Shown here in pieces: positions 14,800 through 22,956 of a DNA stretch of 41,049 nt. The notes beneath the pieces were generated by a model that saw only the letters and a list, made by a program, of their open reading frames with translations, did not search any database and was not told the DNA's origin. Position numbers and translations under genes: made by a program. Source of the DNA: an uncultured Lentisphaerota bacterium (lineage in GTDB: Bacteria > Verrucomicrobiota > Kiritimatiellia > CAIQIC01); contig CAITZM010000158.1 of NCBI GenBank assembly GCA_903896925.1, forward strand, positions 1-41,049. Direction: 5' to 3'. The first letter of the stretch is position 1. Every line of letters starts with the position of its first letter.

Positions 14800-17433
14800 A
14801 TGAAACACACCTTCATATTTCTCGCCGTCCTGCTGGCGGCCAGGACAGTTCAGGCCGACGAAACGAAAGTCTGGTACGACAAGCCGGCGGAGCGATGGGA
14901 GCAGGAGGCGCTGCCCATCGGCAACGGGCGGCTCGGCGCGATGATCTTCGGCGGCATCGGGCGCGAACGCATCCAGTTCAATGAGGATACTCTTTGGATC
15001 GGCGACGAGAATGACACCGGTGCGTATCAGGCGTTTGGCGACCTGGTTGTGACTTTCGGGGACGGAGAGCTGGCTGTCACCAATCCGAGCAACCATGCCT
15101 CGCCGAGAACGGAAACCATCCTGGAGAGCGTCGATGGCAAAGTGGAAACCAAATGGTGCATGGAGCACCGTGGCCGTTTCCCCATCATCTGGCAGATGGC
15201 TATGCCGCCCAAATCGCCGGCGGTCACCTCTTACACCATCACCTCCGCAGGCGAAATGCCTGAGCGCGATCCCAAGGCATGGCGGTTCCTCGGTTCGCCG
15301 GATGGCGTTGCCTGGACCGTGCTTGACGAACAGAAGGACGTCCCGGCCTGGCCAGATCGGCGGTCGCCCAAGGCTTTTCCGGTAAAGAACCAGACTGCCT
15401 ATGAGCACTACCGTTTTGAGTTTCTCGAAACCCACAATGCGCCGCATTTTCAAGTGGCCGAAATCGCCTTGGGTCCCAACCCGCCGGCCACGGCCACGCC
15501 CACGGCGTATCGCCGAGAACTGGACATCAGCCGCGCAGTCCACACCGTGAAGTATTCCATTGATGGCGTCCAGTATCGGCGTGAGTATTTCGCCAGCCAC
15601 CCGGCGAAGGTGATGATCTTCCGCTTCAGCGCCGACAAGCCCGGCGCGCTCACCGGCACCCTCACCTTGACCGACGCGCACAAGGGCAGCGTCACTGCCG
15701 ACGGCAACCGCCTGACCGCCAAAGGCAATCTGGCCGGCTACACGCACGGCTTGTCGGGTAAGAACGCGAAGTACAACATCGCCCTCGATTACGAGGCGCA
15801 GGTGGTCGCGCAGAACGACGGCGGCACGGTGGAAGCCAAAGATGGCAAGCTCGTTTTCACCGGCCTCAACACGCTGACCATATTTCTCGATGCCGGCACC
15901 GATTACAACAACCAACGCAGCCAAAACTGGCGCGGCAAGCATCCCCACGAGGCGATCACGGCGCGGTTGGCCAAGGCCGTCGCGACTCCGTATGACAAAC
16001 TCCTTGCCGCGCACGTGCAAGACTATCAAGCGCTCTTCAACAGGCTCGCCCTGAATCTCGGAACCACCACCGAAACCTCCCGGCAACTCCCGACCGACCG
16101 GCGATTCGTGGCCTACCGTGGCTCCGAGTCCGTCGCCGCCAAAGGCTCCATGTACGAGGGCAACAAAGAGGAGGCCTCCAGCCAAGGCCTTCCTGATCCT
16201 GAATTGGAAGCGCTCCTGTTTCAATACGCCCGCTACCTGATGATCAGTTGCTCGCGCCCCGGCGACCTGCCGGCCAACCTCCAAGGCGTCTGGAACCACA
16301 GCAACAACCCGCCGTGGCGTTGCGATTACCACAGCGATGTCAACGTTCAGATGAACTACTGGTTCGTGGATGCCGCCAATCTCGGCGAATGTTTCCTGCC
16401 GTTGGCCGAGTGGCTGCACTCGGTCGTCCCCGTCCGCCGTGACGCCACCAAAAAACAATTTGGCACGCGCGGTTGGGCGACCCGCTCCGAGAACGGCATC
16501 TTCGGCGGCGCCACCTACCACTGGGTGCCCGGCGACGCCGCATGGGTCGCGCAAAACATTTGGGACCATTACGCCTTCAGCCAGGACCGGCGCTACCTCG
16601 AAACCCGCGCCTATCCCATCCTCAAGGAACTCTGCGAATTTTGGGCAGACTTCCTGAAAGAACGTCCCGACGGAAAACTCGTCAGCCCGAAAAGTCAATC
16701 GCCTGAACACGGCCCGTGGGCCGAAGGCAACTCCTACGAACAACAACTGGTGTACGACCTCTTCACCAACTACATCGAAGCCTCCCAGGCGCTCGGCGTG
16801 GACGAGGAGTTCCGCAAGAAAGTCGAAACGATGCGCAGCCGTTTGCTGGGCCCGCAAATCGGCAAGTGGGGCCAACTCCAGGAATGGGCCGAGGATCGCG
16901 ACGACCCCAAAGACACGCACCGGCATCTGTCCCACATGATCGCCATCCATCCCGGCCGCCAGATTTCACCCGGGAGCACTCCACAGCTTGCCGAAGCCGC
17001 GAAAGTCTCCATGAACGCCCGCGGCGACGGCTCCACCGGCTGGAGTCGCGCCTGGAAAATCTGCATCTGGGGGCGTCTCCACGACGGCAACCGCGCCTAC
17101 AAAATCCTCAACGGCATGCTCAAATCCCAAATCACACCGAACCTGTTCGACACCCATCCACCGTTCCAGATTGACGGCAACTTCGGCTACGCCGCCGGCG
17201 TCTGCGAAATGCTCCTGCAAAGCCACACCGGTGAAATCGAACTCCTGCCGGCGTTGCCCTCCGCTTGGCCGACCGGCAAGGTGGCCGGTCTGCGCGCCCG
17301 TGGCGGCTTCACCGTGGACATCGAATGGAAAAACAGCAAAGTCACCAGCTGCCGGATCACCTCGCCTCAACCACGCGAGGTCAAAGTCCGCGTCAACGGC
17401 GAAACCAAGACCATAAGATCGGAAGGAATCTGA
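14800..17433 (+). CDS. GH95 alpha-L-fucosidase/galactosidase with an inserted discoidin-like domain
   Basis: 877 residues with a signal peptide of the local type. GH95 cleaves terminal alpha-L-fucose or alpha-L-galactose by inversion. Family motifs: LPIGNGRLGAMIFGG (38), IQFNEDTLW (58), NLQGVWN (493), VNVQMNYW (514), SPEHGP and FQIDGNFGYAAG. Residues about 94-226 are not standard: they look like an F5/8 type C (CBM32-like) domain (VDGKVETKW, RFLGSPDGVAWTVL, YEHYRFEFLETHNA) inserted between GDLVVTF and YRRELDI. Position 513 is Asp where many family members seem to have an Asn that helps activate water; an alignment is needed. The start at 14800 follows AAAGGAACAAC; the open frame upstream is read-through in the orphan fragment. 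Confidence 0.9.
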   Translation: MKHTFIFLAVLLAARTVQADETKVWYDKPAERWEQEALPIGNGRLGAMIFGGIGRERIQFNEDTLWIGDENDTGAYQAFGDLVVTFGDGELAVTNPSNHASPRTETILESVDGKVETKWCMEHRGRFPIIWQMAMPPKSPAVTSYTITSAGEMPERDPKAWRFLGSPDGVAWTVLDEQKDVPAWPDRRSPKAFPVKNQTAYEHYRFEFLETHNAPHFQVAEIALGPNPPATATPTAYRRELDISRAVHTVKYSIDGVQYRREYFASHPAKVMIFRFSADKPGALTGTLTLTDAHKGSVTADGNRLTAKGNLAGYTHGLSGKNAKYNIALDYEAQVVAQNDGGTVEAKDGKLVFTGLNTLTIFLDAGTDYNNQRSQNWRGKHPHEAITARLAKAVATPYDKLLAAHVQDYQALFNRLALNLGTTTETSRQLPTDRRFVAYRGSESVAAKGSMYEGNKEEASSQGLPDPELEALLFQYARYLMISCSRPGDLPANLQGVWNHSNNPPWRCDYHSDVNVQMNYWFVDAANLGECFLPLAEWLHSVVPVRRDATKKQFGTRGWATRSENGIFGGATYHWVPGDAAWVAQNIWDHYAFSQDRRYLETRAYPILKELCEFWADFLKERPDGKLVSPKSQSPEHGPWAEGNSYEQQLVYDLFTNYIEASQALGVDEEFRKKVETMRSRLLGPQIGKWGQLQEWAEDRDDPKDTHRHLSHMIAIHPGRQISPGSTPQLAEAAKVSMNARGDGSTGWSRAWKICIWGRLHDGNRAYKILNGMLKSQITPNLFDTHPPFQIDGNFGYAAGVCEMLLQSHTGEIELLPALPSAWPTGKVAGLRARGGFTVDIEWKNSKVTSCRITSPQPREVKVRVNGETKTIRSEGI

Positions 17434-17437
17434 CGTC

Positions 17438-17554
17438 ATGAAACACGCCCTCACCCTCCTCAGCGCCCTGCTGCTGGCGGCGCTGGCCGCGCTGCACGCC
17501 GCGGAGTACCGCATTACAACCGTACTATTCAAGTTGAAGGAGAAACAACCATGA
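17438..17554 (+). CDS. Orphan secretion-leader ORF, 38 aa
   Basis: MKHALTLLSALLLAALAALHA is a full signal peptide with a clean AxA-type cleavage site, followed by only 17 residues (AEYRITTVLFKLKEKQP) and a stop that overlaps the next start at 17551 by ATGA. The last codons contain the ribosome-binding site of the next gene (GAAGGAG). The leader core at 17466-17485 differs from the copies at 7161 and 7301 at one base. The downstream protein is a cytoplasmic-type enzyme without a signal peptide, so the leader is not its missing start. Either a gene remnant or a coupling peptide. Confidence 0.65.
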   Translation: MKHALTLLSALLLAALAALHAAEYRITTVLFKLKEKQP

Positions 17555-18759
17555 GCATGTTCGATACATTCGGAAAGCAAGCCGACGCGAGCGGGCGCAA
17601 GGCGGGCACGCTGAAAAAGCTCGAGCGCATGAACAAGGCGCTCCGCCACGAGGAGCCGGACCGTGTACCGGTCAGCGATTTCTTCTGGGGCGGGTTCATC
17701 CAGCGCTGGCGCGAGGAACTGGGGCTCGCGCCGGATGCGAATCCCTACTATCACTACGATCTCGACTGGATCGTCACCGTGCCGAATTTCGATCCGTGGA
17801 TCCGCCCGTTCGCGACGCTCAAGGAGACGGCGGAGGAGGTTGTGGTGAAGACCGGCTTCGGCGCGGAGATGCACAAGCACTTCTCCTATCCGATGCCGGA
17901 GATGCGTGCGTGGGACACCGACACGTTCGAGAAGCTGCAGCGCGTCGAATTCGACGCCCCGACCGACGCGCGCCGCTTCTTCAGCTCGGGCGACAACCAG
18001 ATCGCCGGCGTCGGCGACGGTTTCCAGCGCAACACGCCGCCGTGGATCGAGACGGTCAAATCGCTGCGCCCGGACTTCGCCGTCTACGGCAGCATCATCG
18101 AGGCGAGCGAATGCCTGACGCGGCTGATCGGGCAGGAGAACGCGCTGATCTGGATGGGTGAGGAGCCGGAGGCGATGGGCGCGGTGATCAACCGGCTGGG
18201 CGCCTTTTACCTGGAGCTGGCCAAGGCGGAGCTCGCGGCTGGCGCGGGGCTGCTCGATGGCTTCGTGATCTGGGGCGACGTCGCGTTCAAGCAATGCACT
18301 TTCATGGCGCCGGATTACTGGCGGACCTATTTCAAGCCGTGGGTGGCGCAGATGATCGCGCTCGCCCACGCACACGGCCTGCCGGTGATCTACCACGGCT
18401 GTGGCAACGTGAAGGCGATTCTGCCCGACTACATCGCGATGGGACTCGACGCCTACAATCCGCTCGAAGTGAAGGCCGGCCTCGACGCCGTCGAGCTGCG
18501 CCGCCAGTACGGGCAGCGGCTCGGCATCTGCGGCAACAGCGACATCCAGGTCTGGGAAAGCGGCGACCGCGCCGCGATCCGGCGCGAGGTGCTGCGCAAG
18601 CTCAACGCCGCTAAGGGTGGGGGGTACATCTTCCAGTCCGACCATTCCGTCAGCAGCAGCGTCTCCGGCCACACCTATGACTACATCGTGAAGCTGGTGC
18701 GCGAGTTCGGCAATTATCCACTCCACCTCGGCGAGTTTGACGAAAAAGGAACGCCATGA
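17551..18759 (+). CDS. Uroporphyrinogen decarboxylase-like (MtaA/corrinoid methyltransferase type) protein
   Basis: 402 residues, no signal peptide, so cytoplasmic. The fold is the URO-D TIM barrel: MNKALRHEEPDRVPVSDFFW at the start, LDGFVIWGDVAFKQCTFMAP and GLPVIYHGCGNVKAILPDYI in the middle. H282 and C284 (HGCG) match the H-x-C zinc ligands of MtaA-type methylcobamide:thiol methyltransferases rather than true HemE. A third cysteine in the expected late position is not obvious (QSDHSVSSSVSG lies there). Operon position between the GH95 enzyme and RhaT suggests a role in sugar handling, for example transfer of methyl groups from methylated sugars, but this is inference. Its stop overlaps rhaT by ATGA. 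A 5' fragment of a second copy lies at 14682. Confidence 0.8.
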   Translation: MSMFDTFGKQADASGRKAGTLKKLERMNKALRHEEPDRVPVSDFFWGGFIQRWREELGLAPDANPYYHYDLDWIVTVPNFDPWIRPFATLKETAEEVVVKTGFGAEMHKHFSYPMPEMRAWDTDTFEKLQRVEFDAPTDARRFFSSGDNQIAGVGDGFQRNTPPWIETVKSLRPDFAVYGSIIEASECLTRLIGQENALIWMGEEPEAMGAVINRLGAFYLELAKAELAAGAGLLDGFVIWGDVAFKQCTFMAPDYWRTYFKPWVAQMIALAHAHGLPVIYHGCGNVKAILPDYIAMGLDAYNPLEVKAGLDAVELRRQYGQRLGICGNSDIQVWESGDRAAIRREVLRKLNAAKGGGYIFQSDHSVSSSVSGHTYDYIVKLVREFGNYPLHLGEFDEKGTP

Positions 18760-19814
18760 ATCCGATCTCCCCGAATCCGTTGCTGGGCGTGGCGATGCAC
18801 GCCATCGGCGCGACCTTTGCCGCCACCTGCTATACGCCGGAGAAGCGCGTCCGGGGCTGGTCGTGGCAGAGTTACTGGCTCACGCAGGCTTCGTTCTGCT
18901 GGTTCCTGCTGCCGCTCCTCGGCGCGTGGCTGACGATTCCCGACCTGTGCGCCGTGCTGCGCGAGGCGCCGAAGGATGCGATGTGGCGCTCGTTCGCGCT
19001 CGGCGCGGCCTACGGGATCGGCGGCACCGCGTTCGGCATCTCCATCCGCTACATCGGCTTTTCGCTGACCTACGCGATCGCTGTCGGCCTCTCCAGCGTG
19101 CTGGGCACGCTGATCCCGCCGCTGATCAAGGGCACGCTCGTCGTGACGCTCTCGAAGACCGGCGGGGACTGGATCATCGCCGGCATCCTCGCCGGCGCGC
19201 TCGGCATCGCCGGCGCGGGCTGGGCGGGCCGCCTGAAGGAGCGCGACCTGAGCGCGCAGCAGGCCACCGGCCAGTTCTCGATGCTCAAGGGACTGCTGCT
19301 CTCGCTGCTCGCCGGCGTGCTGTCGGCGGTCTACGGCTTCGCGCTCGAGGCGGGCGAGCCGATCGCCGACATCGCCAGCGCGCACGGCGCGGGCGTCTGG
19401 CGCGGCAACGTGGTCTACATCTTCTCCAACACCGGCGCGTTCCTGACGACCGCGATCTACTGCCTCTGGCTGCACGCGCGGCACAAGACGCTCGGCGAAC
19501 TGATCGAGCTGCCCGCAGGTGCTGAGAAAGCCAGCCTGCCGCTGAACTGGGCGATGGCGCTGGTCACCGGCCTATGCTGGTACGGCCAGTTCTTCTTCTA
19601 CAACCTGGGCCACGTCCGCATGGGCACCTACAAGTTCACGAGCTGGGCGATCCACATGATCATGCTCGTGCTCATCAGCAATCTGGTCGGCATCCTCCTG
19701 CGCGAATGGCGCCAGTGTCGCCGCCTGACGCACCGCACCATCGCCGTGGCGTTGACGATCCTCATCGGTGCAGTGCTGCTGCTGACCTACGGCAACTATC
19801 TCGGTGGGAAATAA
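18756..19814 (+). CDS. rhaT: L-rhamnose:proton symporter RhaT
   Basis: 352 residues with about ten membrane segments, the size of E. coli RhaT. Typical features include the N-terminal GVAMHAIGATFAATCYTPEK, the second-helix motif GGTAFGISIRYIGFSLTYAIA, and the C-terminal YKFTSWAIHMIMLVLISNLVG followed by LLREW. It brings L-rhamnose across the inner membrane with a proton. The ATG overlaps the stop of the URO-D-like gene, so the two are probably coupled. With the mutarotase at 25322 it marks rhamnose as one product of the surrounding hydrolases. No rhamnose isomerase, kinase or aldolase is in this window. Confidence 0.93.
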   Translation: MNPISPNPLLGVAMHAIGATFAATCYTPEKRVRGWSWQSYWLTQASFCWFLLPLLGAWLTIPDLCAVLREAPKDAMWRSFALGAAYGIGGTAFGISIRYIGFSLTYAIAVGLSSVLGTLIPPLIKGTLVVTLSKTGGDWIIAGILAGALGIAGAGWAGRLKERDLSAQQATGQFSMLKGLLLSLLAGVLSAVYGFALEAGEPIADIASAHGAGVWRGNVVYIFSNTGAFLTTAIYCLWLHARHKTLGELIELPAGAEKASLPLNWAMALVTGLCWYGQFFFYNLGHVRMGTYKFTSWAIHMIMLVLISNLVGILLREWRQCRRLTHRTIAVALTILIGAVLLLTYGNYLGGK

Positions 19815-19825
19815 TCAAGGAAACC

Positions 19826-20089
19826 ATGAAGACGCACAAGCAGCTCATCGCCGCAGCGCAGGATATCAACAAAGTCATGTCGCTGGACCCGGCCATAGCG
19901 CCCACGCTCCCGCTGGCGGAACTCAAGGACAAGCTCGTCGAGGCGGCGGAATTGCTCGAATCAAGCGACAAGGGCAAGTTCAAGGCAAACACGGTTGAGG
20001 TGCTCGTGGAACTCAAGGCGCCCGCCGTCAAGTTCCTGCTCGACGCTCCAGCCGGCGTGCGCCGGAAAAAGAAACCAAGCACCACATAG
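19826..20089 (+). CDS. Small hypothetical protein, 87 aa
   Basis: A short, mainly helical, charged protein: MKTHKQLIAAAQDINKVM, then LAELKDKLVEAAELLE, then a basic tail (RRKKKPS). No signal peptide and no family I recognise. A purine-rich site (AAGGAAACC) sits just before the ATG at 19826, 11 bases after the rhaT stop, so it is probably the last cistron of the operon. A role as a small regulator or DNA/RNA-associated protein is possible from the basic tail but not supported further. Confidence 0.6.
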   Translation: MKTHKQLIAAAQDINKVMSLDPAIAPTLPLAELKDKLVEAAELLESSDKGKFKANTVEVLVELKAPAVKFLLDAPAGVRRKKKPSTT

Positions 20090-20139
20090 CCAGCGTTGAG
20101 AGCGAGCGCTAGGTTGTCGTGCGCGATTGAGCGAATCAA

Positions 20140-20203
20140 AGTAGTCCTCACGCTCCGCGTGAGGTGATGAACTGGGAACATCTCGCGGAGCGAGATGACT
20201 ACT
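20140..20203. repeat. Compound palindromic repeat: two hairpins within AGTAGT/ACTACT
   Basis: A 64-base element: AGTAGT, hairpin CCTCACGC-TCC-GCGTGAGG (20146-20164), a 14-base linker, hairpin CATCTCGC-GGA-GCGAGATG (20179-20197), ACTACT. It is a compound REP/BIME-like structure between the small ORF and the DUF5703 gene. No T tract follows, so it is probably a mobile palindrome of the RAYT-associated type rather than a classical terminator, although it could still end or attenuate transcription. Confidence 0.8.
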
Positions 20204-20263
20204 GTGGAAGACGCGGCTGGTTGATTTCGGCAGCATCGTGACAGTGTACAGGCAGGTGTTGTT

Positions 20264-22915
20264 ATGAATATGAAAACATGTGGGTTGATGTGGCTCTGTG
20301 CGGCGCTCGCCGCGGCGGCGCAGATGCCGGCGGGTTACAACGTGGTGTGGGACACGCCGAGCGCGGACTGCCGCGGGTCGATGCCACTGGGCAATGGCGA
20401 TATCGGGGTGAATGCGTGGGCGCTGCCCGATGGCTCGCTCCACCTGCTCATCAGCAAGACCGATGCGTGGGATGATAATGCGCGGCTGGTCAAGGTGGGC
20501 GAGGTGGTGGTGCGGTTCGCGCCGGGCACGTTCGCGGGGAAATTTCGGCAGGAGCTAGATCTCCAGAGCGGTTCGATAGTCCTCAAATCTTCAATCGGCC
20601 CTTCGACAGGCTCAGGGCAGGCAAATCATCAATCTGAAATTCTCCGCCTCTGGGTGGATGCCAACCAACCTGTCATCCACGTCACCACCGAATTGCCGGC
20701 GGTGGCGAGCATCGAGCTGTGGCGGACCAACCGCACGGAAATCACGCCGCTCCAGTGCAGCGACATCATGCTGAACCGCAAGAAGCCGGGACAGAAGGAA
20801 GAGGCGATGTTCGTCGAGCCGGACACAGTGCTCCAACTCGGCGGAGATCGCACCCGCTTGCGCTCGGAAGCTATGGCGGGCGCCGTCGGCTGGTATCATC
20901 ACAACCTCAAGTCCGTCGGCCCGGAGATCACGGCCAAGATCCAGGGCATGACGGGCTATAAACAGGCCGATCCGCTGCTGCACCGTACCTTCGGCGCGGT
21001 CATCACCGCTGAAAAAGGCGAACGGCTCGACGTTACGCACCTGAAGTCGTCGCACGGCTTCGATATCACGGTGCTCACGCAGCATCCCGCGACGCCAGAG
21101 CAGTGGCTGGCCAGCGTTGATAAACTCGTCAGCGGCGCCGGCGCGCCGGATTTCGGGGCGCACCAGCAATGGTGGGCGGAATTCTGGAGCCGCAGCTGGA
21201 TCTGCGCGACGAAGAACACCAACGCCGCGCCGACCGAGGCCGAAGGCGTGGTCCCGGTCAACCAGCTGCCGTTCCGCGTTGGCGTGGACCAGCACGGCGG
21301 CAGCAAATTCAAAGGCGAGATCCGCAACGTCCAAGTGCCGACGAATTTTAACGGGGTTTTCACGCTGGCGGCGGAGGTCAAGCCGGCCGCCGGCGAGAAG
21401 GGCCGCATCTTCGACAAGATCATGCCGGGCGGCAGCGATGGCTTCCTGCTCGATACGCATCCGGGGAACTGTCTGCGGCTGATCTCCGGCGCCACCCAGC
21501 TCAACTTCAAGAATGCGCTGCCCGCCGGTCAGTGGGCACGCGTTGTGGCCACGGCCGACGCCACCGGCTGGAAAAATTCCATCAACGGCAAGCAGCTTGT
21601 CGATTCGACCACGCCGGCGGTCGCCGACGAGGCGGCGCATGTCAGCCAGATGTACGCGCTACAGCGGTTCATCAACGCCTGCGCCGGGCGCGGCGCGCAT
21701 CCGATCAAGTACAACGGGTCGCTCTTCACCGTCGCGCCGGACGAGAAGAGCGATCACGACTATCGCCGCTGGGGGCCGGGCTACTGGTGGCAGAACACGC
21801 GGCTGCCCTATCTCTCGATGTGCGCGGCGGGCGACACCGAGCTGATGAAGCCGTTGTTCAAGATGTACGCCGAGGAACTCCTGCCGCTGTGCAAGTATCG
21901 GACGAAGCTCTACTGCGGCCACGAGGGCGCGTTTTATCCCGAGTGCATCTATTTCTGGGGCGCGATGTTCAGTGAGACCTACGGGTGGACGCCGTTCGAG
22001 GAGCGCGCCGACAAATTGCAGGAAAGCCGCTGGCACAAATGGGAATGGGTCGGCGGCCTTGAGCTGTGCTGGTTCATGCTCGACTACTACGACCACACGC
22101 TCGACCGCGCGTTCCTTGAAAAAACCGCGCTGCCGTTCTGCCGCGAAATCCTGACCTTCTTCGACCAGCATTACCCGACCGGCGCCGATGGCAAGCTGTC
22201 AATGTATCCCAGCCAGGCGTGCGAAACGTGGTGGGAATGCACCAACGCGATGCCGGAGGTCGCCGGCTGCATCGCCGTAAGCGAGCGGTTGCTTGCGCTG
22301 CCGGACGCGCCCGCGGGCGAAAAGGTGTTCTGGGGAAAATTCCACGCCAAGCTGCCGGCGCTGCCGCTGCGCGAGATCGCAGGCAAGCAGGCGCTCGCGC
22401 CCGCCGAAAAGTTCGGCATGAAGCGCAATTGCGAGAACCCTGAACTCTATGCCGTGTTCCCGTTCCGGCTGATCGCGCTCGGCAAGCCGCATCCCGAGTG
22501 GGGCGTCGAGGCGCTGCATCACCGCACCGACAAAGGCGACTTCGGCTGGCGGCAGGACGACCTGTTCATGGCCTACCTCGGCCTGACCGACGAAGCGCGC
22601 CGCAGCCTCGTCAACCGCGCCAAGCGGCACGACCCGCGTTCGCGCTTCCCCGCGTTCTGGGGGCCCAATTACGACTGGGTGCCTGACCAGGATCACGGCG
22701 GTGTGCTGCTCAAAGGCGTGCAGTCGCTGCTGATGCAGACCGACGGCCGGAAGATCTACCTGCTGCCCGCCTGGCCACGCGACTGGGACTGCGACTTCAA
22801 GCTCCACGCGCCGCTGCAAACCGTCGTCGCCGGCAAAATCCGCGACGGCAAGCTCGCCGAGCTGAACGTGACGCCGCCGGAGCGCAAGGCCGACGTGATC
22901 CTGCCTGCCGAATGA
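20264..22915 (+). CDS. GH95-like / DUF5703 secreted protein with inserted LamG domain
   Basis: 883 residues, signal peptide to about residue 20. The N-terminal domain (residues 25-290) carries SMPLGNGDIGVNAWALPDG and ISKTDAWDD, as in DUF5703 proteins related to GH95. Residues about 335-450 look like a LamG jelly roll (FKGEIRNVQVPTNFNGVFTL, GQWARVVATADATGWK). An (alpha/alpha)6 barrel follows (MYALQRFINACAGRGAHPIK, YWWQNTRLPYLSMCAAGD, CETWWECTNAMPEVAG). Residues about 112-120 (GPSTGSGQA) are encoded by an inserted palindromic repeat. Likely an exo-acting glycosidase on deoxy or galacto sugars; catalytic residues were not identified. It starts a separate block after the 20140 repeat. Confidence 0.8.
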   Translation: MNMKTCGLMWLCAALAAAAQMPAGYNVVWDTPSADCRGSMPLGNGDIGVNAWALPDGSLHLLISKTDAWDDNARLVKVGEVVVRFAPGTFAGKFRQELDLQSGSIVLKSSIGPSTGSGQANHQSEILRLWVDANQPVIHVTTELPAVASIELWRTNRTEITPLQCSDIMLNRKKPGQKEEAMFVEPDTVLQLGGDRTRLRSEAMAGAVGWYHHNLKSVGPEITAKIQGMTGYKQADPLLHRTFGAVITAEKGERLDVTHLKSSHGFDITVLTQHPATPEQWLASVDKLVSGAGAPDFGAHQQWWAEFWSRSWICATKNTNAAPTEAEGVVPVNQLPFRVGVDQHGGSKFKGEIRNVQVPTNFNGVFTLAAEVKPAAGEKGRIFDKIMPGGSDGFLLDTHPGNCLRLISGATQLNFKNALPAGQWARVVATADATGWKNSINGKQLVDSTTPAVADEAAHVSQMYALQRFINACAGRGAHPIKYNGSLFTVAPDEKSDHDYRRWGPGYWWQNTRLPYLSMCAAGDTELMKPLFKMYAEELLPLCKYRTKLYCGHEGAFYPECIYFWGAMFSETYGWTPFEERADKLQESRWHKWEWVGGLELCWFMLDYYDHTLDRAFLEKTALPFCREILTFFDQHYPTGADGKLSMYPSQACETWWECTNAMPEVAGCIAVSERLLALPDAPAGEKVFWGKFHAKLPALPLREIAGKQALAPAEKFGMKRNCENPELYAVFPFRLIALGKPHPEWGVEALHHRTDKGDFGWRQDDLFMAYLGLTDEARRSLVNRAKRHDPRSRFPAFWGPNYDWVPDQDHGGVLLKGVQSLLMQTDGRKIYLLPAWPRDWDCDFKLHAPLQTVVAGKIRDGKLAELNVTPPERKADVILPAE
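20598..20618. repeat. Short palindromic repeat inside the DUF5703 gene
   Basis: GCCCTTCGACAGGCTCAGGG and the next base form an imperfect hairpin with GCCCT and AGGGC arms. It lies in frame within the coding sequence and adds about seven residues (PSTGSGQ). I know this sequence as a dispersed repeat in many environmental genomes, but that is from memory. Confidence 0.65.
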
Positions 22916-22956
22916 GGCGGCAATAAGCTGTACGGCGGGCCGTTAGGCAGCATGAG

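Noticed and set aside
14539..16950. 803-residue minus-strand open frame opposite GH95
   Set aside because: Antisense shadow of a clear GH95 gene; no recognisable protein features.
20140..20203. Rho-independent terminator
   Set aside because: No T tract follows either hairpin; paired hairpins with outer inverted repeats fit a palindromic repeat better.
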